Source: an uncultured Rhodospirillaceae bacterium
GTDB taxonomy: Bacteria; Pseudomonadota; Alphaproteobacteria; CAAGCB01; CAG-977
Length of the DNA: 58,743 bases
Assembly (NCBI GenBank): GCA_900550445.1
Contig: URSF01000012.1
Coordinates: 1 to 58,743 of the forward strand
Direction: 5' to 3'
The notes under the pieces: generated by a model
The model's database searches: none
Told to the model about the DNA's origin: nothing
Seen by the model: only the letters and a program-made list of their open reading frames with translations
In this document: one piece after another, positions 8,080 to 17,063 of the stretch
Layout of the letters: each line of letters begins with the position of its first letter
How positions within the stretch are numbered: the first letter of the stretch is position 1
Position numbers and translations under genes: made by a program

Positions 8080-8891
8080 TCCGTTTTCTTTCGTTGTTCT
8101 GCCGTTTGGCGTAAAAAAAGCATCTGCCGTTTCGGCGACATTTCCTGTATTTTTTCATCTCCGGCGGCATTTTCCAGCTGCACACGCAGCATCATTTCAA
8201 CCAGTTCGGGCGGGATCGGTTTGCCGGAATCAATCGCCATGCCCTCCGCAATTAACTCAGAAGCCGCGGACAAAAGGTTTTTCTCCCCGTCTTTTGTCTG
8301 AACATTCGTATTTAAAACATACTCTGCGGCAGACTTCTTCCGGTCGCTGTCCTTCGTTTCCCCGTCCGCCGGCGCTTCCGCTTCCTCACCGTCCGCCGGC
8401 TGTTCCTGTTTTTGAGGAAAAACATTCAATTCGGGATACTGCCGTAAAATCGTTTTCATGCCGGCAAAAGACATTTGCATCAACCGGCTTTTTTCAAACA
8501 GACGCGGAGAAACGGCGCTGATCAGGAAACTGAACAAACACAAAAAAACAATGCCGCGTCCCAACCCGAAAACAGCCCCCAGCGATCTGTCCAGCCGACC
8601 GAAACGGCTGTTTTTGACATTCTGAACCAAAGACGAAGTAAATATACGCAGCACAATCCATGAAAAAAAGGATCCGACGGCCAAAGACAGCGTCCATGCC
8701 GTTTTGTCATGCGGAATAAAAGAAGAAAACGCCGGCTGAAAAACAGGGATCAGATAATATCCGAAAATACCGGAAAAAACATAAACGGCCAGACGCGTCG
8801 CCTCGACAGAAAATCCCCGGCCGAAACCGATCAGAACCGATAAAAAAACAAGAATCAAAATTAAAATATCTGTCTGGCCGGCTTGTTCCAT
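8076..8891 (-). CDS. CvpA-family membrane protein (second of a tandem pair)
   Basis: This 271-aa protein has four predicted membrane segments within the first ~135 residues and the CvpA landmarks 'GFGRGFSVEATRL' (after the first helix) and 'GRLDRSLGAVFGLGRGIVF'. A charged, low-complexity cytoplasmic or periplasmic tail follows. CvpA proteins are named for colicin V production; in several enterobacteria they affect bile resistance and envelope homeostasis, and the biochemical role is unclear. It lies 17 nt downstream of a second cvpA-like gene of the same architecture, so the pair looks like an old duplication. Confidence 0.82.
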   Translation of the reverse strand: MEQAGQTDILILILVFLSVLIGFGRGFSVEATRLAVYVFSGIFGYYLIPVFQPAFSSFIPHDKTAWTLSLAVGSFFSWIVLRIFTSSLVQNVKNSRFGRLDRSLGAVFGLGRGIVFLCLFSFLISAVSPRLFEKSRLMQMSFAGMKTILRQYPELNVFPQKQEQPADGEEAEAPADGETKDSDRKKSAAEYVLNTNVQTKDGEKNLLSAASELIAEGMAIDSGKPIPPELVEMMLRVQLENAAGDEKIQEMSPKRQMLFLRQTAEQRKKTE

Positions 8892-8908
8892 ATTTTTTAT
8901 CCGATCCT

Positions 8909-9679
8909 TTAATCAACGACGGATTCCGCTTCTTCCATGCTTTCCAAAAATAATTTATCCAGTTCTTCGCGTTCCTGTTTATTATACCCCTGCGCCGGCC
9001 GAGCCGACGTTTTTTCCTCTACCTGCGGGTTGTTCAAAGCGTTGAACAAATCATCGGCTTTTTCCGGGTCAACCGGTTTTTCCGGTTCCGGTTTCTTTTG
9101 TTTCTTCGCCTGATCTTCTTTCTGCGAAGACGTATTCAACTTCTCGATCAGTTCTTCGATTTCGTCGGGTTCTTGCTCTTTTTTAACAGGATTGTCGAAC
9201 AAAGATTCAGGCAGACGCCCTTTAACGCTTTCCGTCACGCGTTCCAGATAAGGAAACGCTTTGCTCTTTTTTTGCAGCTGTTCCAGATACTTCGGCGCCA
9301 GCGTCATCATCATAAAATAAATCAGCACCAGAATTACTATTCCGCGGATAACGCCGAAAATAAATCCCAGAAAATGATCCAAACGATTCAGTGCGCTTTT
9401 TCTGACTTTCTTTTCTATCTTTGAACAAATCAGCGTTAAAATAATCAACGTGACGATCGCTACGACGATTAAAGATAAAATATTGGCGAACAAAGGTTTC
9501 GGAACATAATTCAAAACAAACGGTTCCAGATACGGCATTGTATAAAATCCGACAATCGAAGCGATAACCCACGATCCGATTCCCAGCATTTCGCTGATAA
9601 AACCGCGGAAAAAAGACAACAGCGCGGAAACGATCAGAACAACCGCAATAAAAATATCAACGCCGTAAATATTTTCCAT
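8909..9679 (-). CDS. cvpA: CvpA-family membrane protein (first of a tandem pair)
   Basis: The 256-aa protein has four hydrophobic helices in residues ~8-135, with 'FFRGFISEMLGIGSWVIA' and 'LNRLDHFLGFIFGVIRGIV', the two conserved CvpA patches. An acidic/basic tail (about 150-256) rich in Glu, Lys and Pro follows. It abuts radA with no spacing (radA ends at 9680) and is followed by its paralogue. This copy matches the family more closely than its neighbour. The radA-cvpA order is common in alphaproteobacteria. Confidence 0.88.
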   Translation of the reverse strand: MENIYGVDIFIAVVLIVSALLSFFRGFISEMLGIGSWVIASIVGFYTMPYLEPFVLNYVPKPLFANILSLIVVAIVTLIILTLICSKIEKKVRKSALNRLDHFLGFIFGVIRGIVILVLIYFMMMTLAPKYLEQLQKKSKAFPYLERVTESVKGRLPESLFDNPVKKEQEPDEIEELIEKLNTSSQKEDQAKKQKKPEPEKPVDPEKADDLFNALNNPQVEEKTSARPAQGYNKQEREELDKLFLESMEEAESVVD

Positions 9680-11089
9680 TTATGAATCCCGTTTATCCGA
9701 CAAACCAAACATATCAAGCAGAGTTTTTAAATGCCCGATTTCATTAACCCTCAGGACAGTATCCGATTCTTTTACTGATTTTTTATTAACGCGTTTAGGT
9801 GGAATCAACGCGCGGGCGAATCCCAGCTTGGCGGCTTCTTTTAACCGCAGGTCGGGCTGCGGCACGGCGCGAATTTCTCCGGACAGGCCGATTTCGCCGA
9901 AAACGACCGCGTCCGCCGGCACGGGAATTTGCGAAACAGAGGACAATAAAGCCGCCGCCACCGCCAGATCAGCCGCCGGTTCCGTAATTCTGATCCCGCC
10001 GGCCACGTTCAGATAAACGTCTCTGGACGACATCGGCAGACTGCAGCGCGCCTCCAGCACGGCCAAAATCATTGATAAGCGCGACGAATCCCACCCGACG
10101 ACCGCCCGGCGGGGCGTGCCGCCCGACGGCGCGGCCAAAGCCTGAATTTCCACCAGCATCGGACGCGATCCTTCAATTCCCGCATAAACGCAGCTGCCCG
10201 TAACATTGCCGCGCCGTTCTGCCAAAAACAAAGCCGAAGGATTGGGAACTTCGGTCAATCCTTTTTCGGTCATTTCAAAAACGCCGATTTCGTCCGTCGC
10301 GCCGAAACGGTTTTTAACGCCGCGCAAAATACGAAAATGGTGACCTCTGTCGCCTTCAAAGTAAAGCACCGTGTCAACCATGTGTTCCAAAACGCGGGGA
10401 CCGGCCAGCGTGCCTTCTTTTGTCACGTGACTGACCAAGAACAGGGCAAACCCGCGCCGTTTGGCCAGACGGATCAATTCGTTGCCGCACGCGCGCACCT
10501 GCCCGACCGTACCGGGAGCGGAATCCATCGTATCGACAAACATGGTCTGAATCGAATCAATGACAACGACGTCGGGGGCTTCTCCCGCGTCCAAAGTCGC
10601 AATAATGTCGCGGACGTTCATCGCCGTCGCCAGTTCGACGTTTGCCTTTGCCAACCCCAGCCGCGCGGCGCGCAGACGCACCTGATCAACGGATTCTTCA
10701 CCGGAAATATAAACGCAGCGCACCGGCGCCCCTTTGACATTGCAAACCGCGGACAAAGCCGCCGTCACCTGCAATAACAGCGTTGATTTACCGATTCCAG
10801 GATCCCCGCCGATCAACAGTACGGATCCCGCGACCAGCCCCCCGCCGCAAACGCGGTCAAGTTCTTTTATTCCGGATTTCAGCCGAAACGAAGTTTCCGG
10901 CACGCCGTCCAGACTGACAAACTCGATCTGCCGACCGCCTTTGCCGCCCGTAGCCTTAGGCGCGGCCGCTGCGGCGGTTTCTTCTTCGGTAATCGTATTC
11001 CATTCGCCGCAGGCTTCGCACTTGCCCGCCCAGCGCGGAAAAACCGCGCCGCAGCTTTGACAGACAAATCTGGTCGTATTCTTTGCCAT
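9680..11089 (-). CDS. radA: DNA repair protein RadA
   Basis: The 469-aa protein is full length. An N-terminal zinc finger has Cys10, Cys13, Cys24 and Cys27. A RecA-like ATPase follows with Walker A 'GGDPGIGKST' (about 93-102), the RadA-specific 'KNRFG' motif (about 258-262) and a Lon-protease-like C-terminal domain ('LNVAGGIRITEPAADLAVAAA'). RadA is a hexameric helicase-like ATPase that drives branch migration in recombinational repair. The start codon overlaps the last base of the upstream ABC ATPase gene. All key motifs are intact. Confidence 0.96.
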   Translation of the reverse strand: MAKNTTRFVCQSCGAVFPRWAGKCEACGEWNTITEEETAAAAAPKATGGKGGRQIEFVSLDGVPETSFRLKSGIKELDRVCGGGLVAGSVLLIGGDPGIGKSTLLLQVTAALSAVCNVKGAPVRCVYISGEESVDQVRLRAARLGLAKANVELATAMNVRDIIATLDAGEAPDVVVIDSIQTMFVDTMDSAPGTVGQVRACGNELIRLAKRRGFALFLVSHVTKEGTLAGPRVLEHMVDTVLYFEGDRGHHFRILRGVKNRFGATDEIGVFEMTEKGLTEVPNPSALFLAERRGNVTGSCVYAGIEGSRPMLVEIQALAAPSGGTPRRAVVGWDSSRLSMILAVLEARCSLPMSSRDVYLNVAGGIRITEPAADLAVAAALLSSVSQIPVPADAVVFGEIGLSGEIRAVPQPDLRLKEAAKLGFARALIPPKRVNKKSVKESDTVLRVNEIGHLKTLLDMFGLSDKRDS

Positions 11090-11862
11090 TATCCGCGGAT
11101 TTCCATTTGAATCGGCCCTTCGGCACGACCGTTGATAAACTGTTCGACATACGGATTGCCCGACCGGTCGATTTCTTCGACCCCGCCGTACCAGATAATT
11201 TTTCCTTTATACAACATCGCAACCTTATCGGCGATTTTGCGCACCGAAGACATATCGTGTGTAATCGTTATTCCCGTCGCGCCCAAATCCCTGACGCAGG
11301 AACGGATCAGATCGTTAATAACGTCCGACATAATCGGATCGAGTCCCGTTGTCGGTTCGTCAAAGAAAATCAGTTCCGGATCCGCGGCAATCGCGCGCGC
11401 CAGTCCGACGCGTTTTTTCATGCCGCCCGACAGTTCATCAGGGTAAAGCGTCGCGACGTCCGCGCTTAATCCGACCTGCGCCAGTTTTTTTATCGCGATT
11501 TCTTTGGCCTGCGCGCGTTTCATTTTTTTGCCTTGAATCAGGCCGAAAGCAACGTTTTCCCAAATATTCAGGCTGTCAAACAGCGCCGCGCCCTGAAACA
11601 GCATGCCGGTCTGCGCGTTGATTTTTTCCATTTCGCGGCCGTTCAGGCCGACAATTTCCCTGCCGTCGATCAAAATGGAACCGCTGTCGGGAGTCAGCAA
11701 CCCCTGAATACATTTGATCGTGACCGATTTCCCCGTCCCGGACCCTCCGATAATAACCAGAGATTCGCCTTTTTTAACCTCCAGAGTAACGCCGTCCAGC
11801 ACGACTTTTTTGCCGAAAGCTTTATGAACGTCCGTCATTTTTACTTTGATTTCGTCAGCCAT
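11089..11862 (-). CDS. mlaF: MlaF-like ABC transporter ATPase (phospholipid transport)
   Basis: This is a 257-aa ABC ATPase with Walker A 'GGSGTGKSV', signature 'LSGGMKKRVGLARA', Walker B 'LIFFDEPTTGLD' and the H-loop 'ITHDMSSVRKIADKVAMLY'. The GMKKR signature variant and the 'GLDPIMSDVINDLI' stretch are typical of the Mla/Ttg2A family, which works with MlaE to move phospholipids between the membranes. The partner permease MlaE is directly upstream, 9 nt away. No MlaD (MCE) gene follows; radA comes next instead, so the substrate-binding component must be elsewhere. Confidence 0.9.
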   Translation of the reverse strand: MADEIKVKMTDVHKAFGKKVVLDGVTLEVKKGESLVIIGGSGTGKSVTIKCIQGLLTPDSGSILIDGREIVGLNGREMEKINAQTGMLFQGAALFDSLNIWENVAFGLIQGKKMKRAQAKEIAIKKLAQVGLSADVATLYPDELSGGMKKRVGLARAIAADPELIFFDEPTTGLDPIMSDVINDLIRSCVRDLGATGITITHDMSSVRKIADKVAMLYKGKIIWYGGVEEIDRSGNPYVEQFINGRAEGPIQMEIRG

Positions 11863-11871
11863 AACCGCCCC

Positions 11872-12660
11872 CTATTTGGAAAAGAACAATTCGGTCAGCA
11901 TATAATTGCTGATTAAAATCAAGATTGACGACGCCACGACGGCATTTGTCGTCGCTTTACCGACGCCTTCCGCTCCGCCTCTGGAATAAAAGCCGTTATA
12001 ACAGCCCATAAGGGTAACAATAAAACCGAACACGGCCGCTTTGGTCATGCCGGAAACGATATCGACCGCCTGCATAAAATTCCAGGTGTTACGCAAAAAG
12101 TTAATCGCGTTGAAATCCAGCTTATAAACGCAGATCAAATACCCGCCGTAAATACCGATCACATCGCCGATCAACACTAAAACGGGCAGCATGATGACGC
12201 CCGCGACAATCCGCGGCACGACCAAATATTTAAACGGATTTGTCGATAATGTCGTCAACGCGTCAATTTGTTCGGTCACGCGCATCGTCCCCAGCTCCGC
12301 TGCCATCGCCGCCCCGACGCGTCCCGCCACCATCAAAGCGGCCAGCACCGGTCCCAGTTCGCGCGTCACCGTCAATTCAACAACGGAGGCAACCACGCCT
12401 TCGGACGACAGCGTTGACAGTCCCGAATAGCTTTGCAGCGCGATCACCATACCGGAAAACATTGTCGTCAGCGCAACGACCGGCAGAGAATAAAAACCGA
12501 TTTCCACCATTTGGGAAAACAGCGTTCTGAAATAAAACGGCGGACGCACGCAATAAGACAAAGATTTCATCGTAAACAACGTCAATCGTCCGACAGAACG
12601 CAAAAAGTTCAGAAATACTCTGCCGACGGGAGCAAAAATATTCATTTGACCGCCTTTCAA
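11872..12660 (-). CDS. mlaE: MlaE-like ABC transporter permease
   Basis: The 262-aa protein has five to six membrane helices and the MlaE signature 'RVGAAMAAELGTMRVTEQIDAL' (about 115-136), preceded by 'ELGPVLAALMVAG'. It is the permease half of the phospholipid (Mla/Tgd1-type) transporter. The start overlaps the alr stop by 4 nt, and mlaF follows after 9 nt. The N-terminus has about 40 residues before the first conserved helix, a usual length. Confidence 0.92.
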   Translation of the reverse strand: MKGGQMNIFAPVGRVFLNFLRSVGRLTLFTMKSLSYCVRPPFYFRTLFSQMVEIGFYSLPVVALTTMFSGMVIALQSYSGLSTLSSEGVVASVVELTVTRELGPVLAALMVAGRVGAAMAAELGTMRVTEQIDALTTLSTNPFKYLVVPRIVAGVIMLPVLVLIGDVIGIYGGYLICVYKLDFNAINFLRNTWNFMQAVDIVSGMTKAAVFGFIVTLMGCYNGFYSRGGAEGVGKATTNAVVASSILILISNYMLTELFFSK

Positions 12661-13739
12661 TCCATATAAATCCGGTAAAACCGTCTGCTTAAATTCGTCA
12701 ATAATTCATAATCTATTGTTCCGGCCAGTTTTGCAATTTCTTTTATTGGACAGTGCGGCCCGAAAATTTCCGCCGTCGGCGTATTTTGCAATTCCCGCGG
12801 ATCAATTCCCGTCACGTCAACGGTCGTCAAATCCATTGAAATCCGCCCGATAACAGGCGCTTTCCGCCCCGCCAGCCAGACATAGCCTCTGTTTGCCAGC
12901 GTTCTGGGATATCCGTCGCCGTACCCGATCGCCAAAGCGGCGACACGCGCGTTTTCTTTAAAAGCATGCGTTGCGCCGTAGCCGACCGTCTGTTCCGGCA
13001 CGGCGTCCTGAATCTGCAGGATTTTGGCTTCCAGAGAAACGGCGCCGTCATACAAAGCAATGCCGGGACGCACCAGATCTTTATAATACGCCGGATTTTC
13101 CAGACGCGTGCCGTCGGTAGCCGACAAACTTTCTTTAAACGGATTGGGCAAAGCCGCGCGCAGCCGCGCGCACAAATCGTCAAACCGCTTTAACTGATCT
13201 TTATTTTTAGGATTTTCGGGATCATCGGCGCAGGCCAAATGGCTGACGACCAGAGAAATATTCAAATAGGCCGGCACATTGGCGCATACGGCGTCAACGT
13301 CCGTTTCGGTTAATCCCAGCCGCGTCATGCCCGTATCGACATGCAAAGCTGCCGGCAGGATTCTGTTTTCCTTATGCCCCAGATGATTCCAGGCGGCGAT
13401 CTGGCGCGGCGTGCTTAAAACCGGAATCAGATTATATTTTAAAAAATCCAGTTCCGTATGCGGCAAAACGCCGTGCAGCACGTAAATTTGCGCGTCTTCG
13501 GGCAGCGCCTGCCTTAACGCGGCGGCTTCAAACACATAAGCGGTAAAAAACGCCCGACAGCCCGCACGATACAAAGCGGGAGCAATCTTTTGCGCGCCCA
13601 GCCCGTAAGCGTCCGTTTTCAATACGGCCGCCGCCTGCGTTTTATCGCCGACGCGTTTCTGAACCGCCCGCCAGTTGTCGGCGATTTTTTTCAAATCAAC
13701 GGTTAAAAACGCTCCGGCCTGTTCCGGCGTTATCATCAC
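12657..13739 (-). CDS. alr: alanine racemase
   Basis: The 360-aa fold-type III PLP enzyme converts L-alanine to D-alanine for peptidoglycan. The PLP lysine is Lys41 in 'AAVLKTDAYGLG', and the catalytic tyrosine lies in 'VGYGATHAF', followed by 'AALAIGYGDGYPR' and 'GRISMDLTTVDVT'. Length and motif order are normal. It overlaps alaS upstream and mlaE downstream by 4 nt each, so the amino-acid-related pair alaS-alr heads the operon. Confidence 0.94.
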   Translation of the reverse strand: MMITPEQAGAFLTVDLKKIADNWRAVQKRVGDKTQAAAVLKTDAYGLGAQKIAPALYRAGCRAFFTAYVFEAAALRQALPEDAQIYVLHGVLPHTELDFLKYNLIPVLSTPRQIAAWNHLGHKENRILPAALHVDTGMTRLGLTETDVDAVCANVPAYLNISLVVSHLACADDPENPKNKDQLKRFDDLCARLRAALPNPFKESLSATDGTRLENPAYYKDLVRPGIALYDGAVSLEAKILQIQDAVPEQTVGYGATHAFKENARVAALAIGYGDGYPRTLANRGYVWLAGRKAPVIGRISMDLTTVDVTGIDPRELQNTPTAEIFGPHCPIKEIAKLAGTIDYELLTNLSRRFYRIYMD

Positions 13740-16372
13740 GCCTCCAGCATTTTTTCAATGACACGCAACACATCGGCCGTTTTGGACACGTCCGAACCGC
13801 CGGCCTGCGCCATATCAGGCCGTCCGCCGCCGCCTTTACCGCCGGCCGCCTCTGCCCCGGCGCGCACCAGATCGACCGCGTTGATCTTTCCGGTCAAATC
13901 GTCCGTTACGCCGACGACAACCGACACTTTGCCGTTATCCGCGCAGACCAAAGCCACAACGCCCGATCCGATCTGCTTTTTCATTTCGTCAGCCATGCCC
14001 TTTAATTCTTTGGCCGGAATATCGCTTAACTCGCGCCCGACAAAAGACACGCCGTTAATCTGCTTGGCCGCTGAAGCGCCGGCCGAACCGCCGGCCGCCA
14101 GCTTTTTGCGCATGTCGGACAGTTCGCGCTCCAGTTTTTTGCGTTCGTCAATCAACGCCTGCACGCGCGCCGGAATATCGGCAACGGACGCTTTCAGGTT
14201 TTCCGCCGTCCGCACCAGCAGATCGTCATGTTCCTGCGCATAGTTTAAAGCCGCCATGCCCGTCACCGCTTCGATACGACGCACGCCTGCGGCCAGAGCG
14301 CCTTCCGAAACAATGCGGAAAGAACCGATGTCCCCCGTTCGTCTGACATGCGTGCCGCCGCACAATTCGACAGAAACCCTGTCTTCGCCGGATCCCATTG
14401 AAACGACGCGGACTTCATCGCCGTATTTTTCGCCGAACAAAGCCATGGCCCCGTCCTTTACGGCCGCTTCGGGCGACATTAAACGTGTCGTGACTTCCAG
14501 ATTCTTCAGAATATTGCGGTTGACTTCGTTTTCAACGGCGCGCAGTTCCTCAAACGTAATCTGGCGCGGCTGGGAAAAGTCAAAACGCATGCCGTCCGGG
14601 TGAACGGAAGAACCTTTCTGCGTGACGTGTTCGCCCAAAATTTTGCGCAAAGCCGCCTGCAATAAATGCGTAACCGAATGGTGGCGCGCCGTCGCCGCGC
14701 GGCGTTCCGCGTCAACCGTCATTAAAATATTCCGCCCGATTTTCAAAGAACCCTTCCTAAGCGTTCCCAGATGAATGAACAGATCGCCGACTTTCTTTTG
14801 CGTATCCGTTACGTCAAACAAAACGGAATCCGCAATCGCTATCGTTCCCGTATCGCCGACCTGACCGCCGGATTCGCCGTAAAACGGCGTCTGGTTCGTA
14901 ATAACCGCGGCTTTTTGTCCTTCGGCAACTTCATCGACTTCTTTGCCGTCAACCAGCAAAGCGGTAACCTGTCCTTCGGCCTGCGTCATTTCATAGCCCA
15001 GAAATTCCGTGCCGCCGATTTTTTCCTTAACCTCGAACCATACGGCGTCGGTCGCGGATTCTCCGGAACCCGCCCAGGCTTTGCGGGCTTCGGCTTTTTG
15101 ACGTTCCATTGCGTCTTCAAATCCCCGCGTATCGACCGTCATGCGTTTGCCGCGCAGAACGTCCTGCGTTAAATCCAGCGGGAAACCGTAAGTATCGTAT
15201 AATCTGAAAGCGACTTCGCCCGGCAAAACGCCGCCGTCGGCCAGCTTGTCCGTTTCAATATCCAGCAGTTTCAATCCGCGGCCCAGCGTTTCTTTAAAGC
15301 GCGTTTCTTCCAACCGCAGCGTTTCCGTCATCAAAGCCTGCGCGCGCACCAGTTCGGGGAACACGTCGCCCATTAACCGCACCAAAGCCGGCACCAGACG
15401 CCACATTAACGGTTCTTTGCACCCCATCATGTGCGCGTGACGCATTGCGCGGCGCATAATACGGCGCAGAACATAGCCGCGCCCTTCGTTGGACGGCAGA
15501 ACACCGTCCGCGATCAAAAAACATGACGAACGCAGATGATCCGCGATAATGCGTAACGACATTTTGAATTCGCCGTACGGTTCGACCCCGGCCGTTCCCG
15601 CCGCCGCGTTGATCAGGCTTTTCAGCACGTCGGTTTCATAGTTGTCGTTTGTTCCCAGCATTACCGCGCCCATGCGTTCCAGCCCCATACCCGTATCAAT
15701 GCAGCGATGAGGCAGATCAACCAACCGCCCGTCGGCCAGCTGTTCATTTTGCATAAACACCAGATTCCAGATTTCGACGAACCGGTCGCCATCTTCGTCC
15801 GGCGACCCCGGAGGCCCGCCCTGAATATGTTCGCCGTGGTCGTAAAAAATTTCGGAACACGGCCCGCACGGTCCCGTATCGCCCATAGACCAGAAATTAT
15901 CCTTTGTCGGGATTCTGACAATTTTTTCATCAGGCAGGCCGGCAATTTTTTTCCACAGATCAAACGCTTCGTTATCGGTATGATAAACGGTCGCCATCAG
16001 CTTTTCTTTGGGCAGGCCGAATTCTTTCGTCACCAGATTCCAAGCGTAATAAATCGCCTTTTCCTTAAAGTAATCGCCGAAGCTCCAGTTGCCGAGCATT
16101 TCAAAAAACGTATGATGGCGGACGGTATAACCGACGTTATCCAAATCGTTGTGCTTTCCGCCGGCGCGCACACACTTTTGATCCGATGCGGCGCGGACAT
16201 ACGGGCGTTTTTCCATGCCCGTAAAGATATTTTTAAACTGCACCATGCCGGAATTGGTAAACATCAGCGTCGGGTCGTTATGTGGCACCAAAGAGCTGGA
16301 CGGAACGATCTCATGATCGTTTTTACGGAAATAATCCAGAAAAGTGCGCCGAATTTCACCGGTAGTCATCAT
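13736..16372 (-). CDS. alaS: alanyl-tRNA synthetase
   Basis: The 878-aa full-length enzyme attaches alanine to tRNA-Ala. The class II core contains 'HHTFFEMLGNWSFGDYFK' and 'DTGMGLERMGAVM'. The editing domain has the zinc-binding HxxxH in 'RHHSVTHLLQAAL' and the Cys-containing 'VELCGGTHVRRTGDIG'. A C-terminal oligomerisation domain ends with a Gly-rich 'GGKGGGGRPDMAQAGG' segment. It is the first gene of the nine-gene minus-strand operon and diverges from def. No obvious defect is seen. Confidence 0.97.
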   Translation of the reverse strand: MMTTGEIRRTFLDYFRKNDHEIVPSSSLVPHNDPTLMFTNSGMVQFKNIFTGMEKRPYVRAASDQKCVRAGGKHNDLDNVGYTVRHHTFFEMLGNWSFGDYFKEKAIYYAWNLVTKEFGLPKEKLMATVYHTDNEAFDLWKKIAGLPDEKIVRIPTKDNFWSMGDTGPCGPCSEIFYDHGEHIQGGPPGSPDEDGDRFVEIWNLVFMQNEQLADGRLVDLPHRCIDTGMGLERMGAVMLGTNDNYETDVLKSLINAAAGTAGVEPYGEFKMSLRIIADHLRSSCFLIADGVLPSNEGRGYVLRRIMRRAMRHAHMMGCKEPLMWRLVPALVRLMGDVFPELVRAQALMTETLRLEETRFKETLGRGLKLLDIETDKLADGGVLPGEVAFRLYDTYGFPLDLTQDVLRGKRMTVDTRGFEDAMERQKAEARKAWAGSGESATDAVWFEVKEKIGGTEFLGYEMTQAEGQVTALLVDGKEVDEVAEGQKAAVITNQTPFYGESGGQVGDTGTIAIADSVLFDVTDTQKKVGDLFIHLGTLRKGSLKIGRNILMTVDAERRAATARHHSVTHLLQAALRKILGEHVTQKGSSVHPDGMRFDFSQPRQITFEELRAVENEVNRNILKNLEVTTRLMSPEAAVKDGAMALFGEKYGDEVRVVSMGSGEDRVSVELCGGTHVRRTGDIGSFRIVSEGALAAGVRRIEAVTGMAALNYAQEHDDLLVRTAENLKASVADIPARVQALIDERKKLERELSDMRKKLAAGGSAGASAAKQINGVSFVGRELSDIPAKELKGMADEMKKQIGSGVVALVCADNGKVSVVVGVTDDLTGKINAVDLVRAGAEAAGGKGGGGRPDMAQAGGSDVSKTADVLRVIEKMLEA

Positions 16373-16482
16373 AAGCTTTTTATCCTGTTAAAAATTAAAT
16401 CCTGCTGAGGGTGAGTTATAACGCAAATTCGGCAAAGAAACACCTTTTTTTATACCTTAAAGTAAAATATTTCAGCGAAGTG

Positions 16483-16511
16483 TTGACCTTGTTTGCCAAA
16501 AACCGTATTTA
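16483..16511 (+). promoter_or_regulatory. sigma70-like promoter of the def operon
   Basis: TTGACC (-35, 16483-16488) and TATTTA (-10, 16506-16511) are separated by exactly 17 bp and lie 28 bp upstream of the def ATG. The spacing and position are good; the -10 is imperfect. Confidence 0.55.
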
Positions 16512-16538
16512 AAAGGAAGAACAGCAAAGGAAAAGGCT

Positions 16539-17063
16539 ATGGCTTTATTGAAAATTCTGGAAGTTCCCAATCCCCTTTTGAAAAAGAAAAGCGAAAAAAT
16601 CGAAACGCTGACCGACGATCTGCGCGAAACGCTGGACGATATGCTGGAAACGATGTACGCCGCGCCGGGCGTCGGACTGGCCGCGCCGCAGGTCGGGCTG
16701 TTGAAACGCATGGTCGTTATTGACGTTACGCGCGACGACGAACCGAAAAAGCCCTATAAAATGATCAATCCCGTCATCACGGCGCACAGCGAAAAAACCG
16801 TCACGCACGACGAAGGCTGCCTGTCGGTTCCCGAACAGTACGCCCCTGTCGAACGGTTTGAAACAGTTACCGTCGAATACACGGACGAAAACGGCAAAAA
16901 ACAAACGCTGCACGCGAACGGGCTGTTGTCGATCTGCGTTCAGCACGAACTGGAACATCTGGACGGAAAACTGTTCATTGACCATTTGTCCAAAGTCAAA
17001 CGCGATATCATTGTCCGCCGCGTTGAAAAAGAACGCCGCTGGAAATCCGATTCCGAAAAATGA
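16539..17063 (+). CDS. def: peptide deformylase
   Basis: The 174-aa metalloenzyme removes the N-formyl group from nascent proteins. All three motifs are present: 'GVGLAAPQVG' (about 44-53), 'EGCLS' and the metal-binding 'HELEH'. The downstream gene starts at its stop codon (4-nt overlap), and fmt follows two genes on. An inserted sulfatase-fold gene thus separates the classic def-fmt pair. Confidence 0.96.
   Translation: MALLKILEVPNPLLKKKSEKIETLTDDLRETLDDMLETMYAAPGVGLAAPQVGLLKRMVVIDVTRDDEPKKPYKMINPVITAHSEKTVTHDEGCLSVPEQYAPVERFETVTVEYTDENGKKQTLHANGLLSICVQHELEHLDGKLFIDHLSKVKRDIIVRRVEKERRWKSDSEK

Noticed and set aside
15707..16408. 233-aa plus-strand ORF opposite alaS
   Set aside because: alaS is complete and strongly conserved here. 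The ORF is its mirror with no recognisable features.
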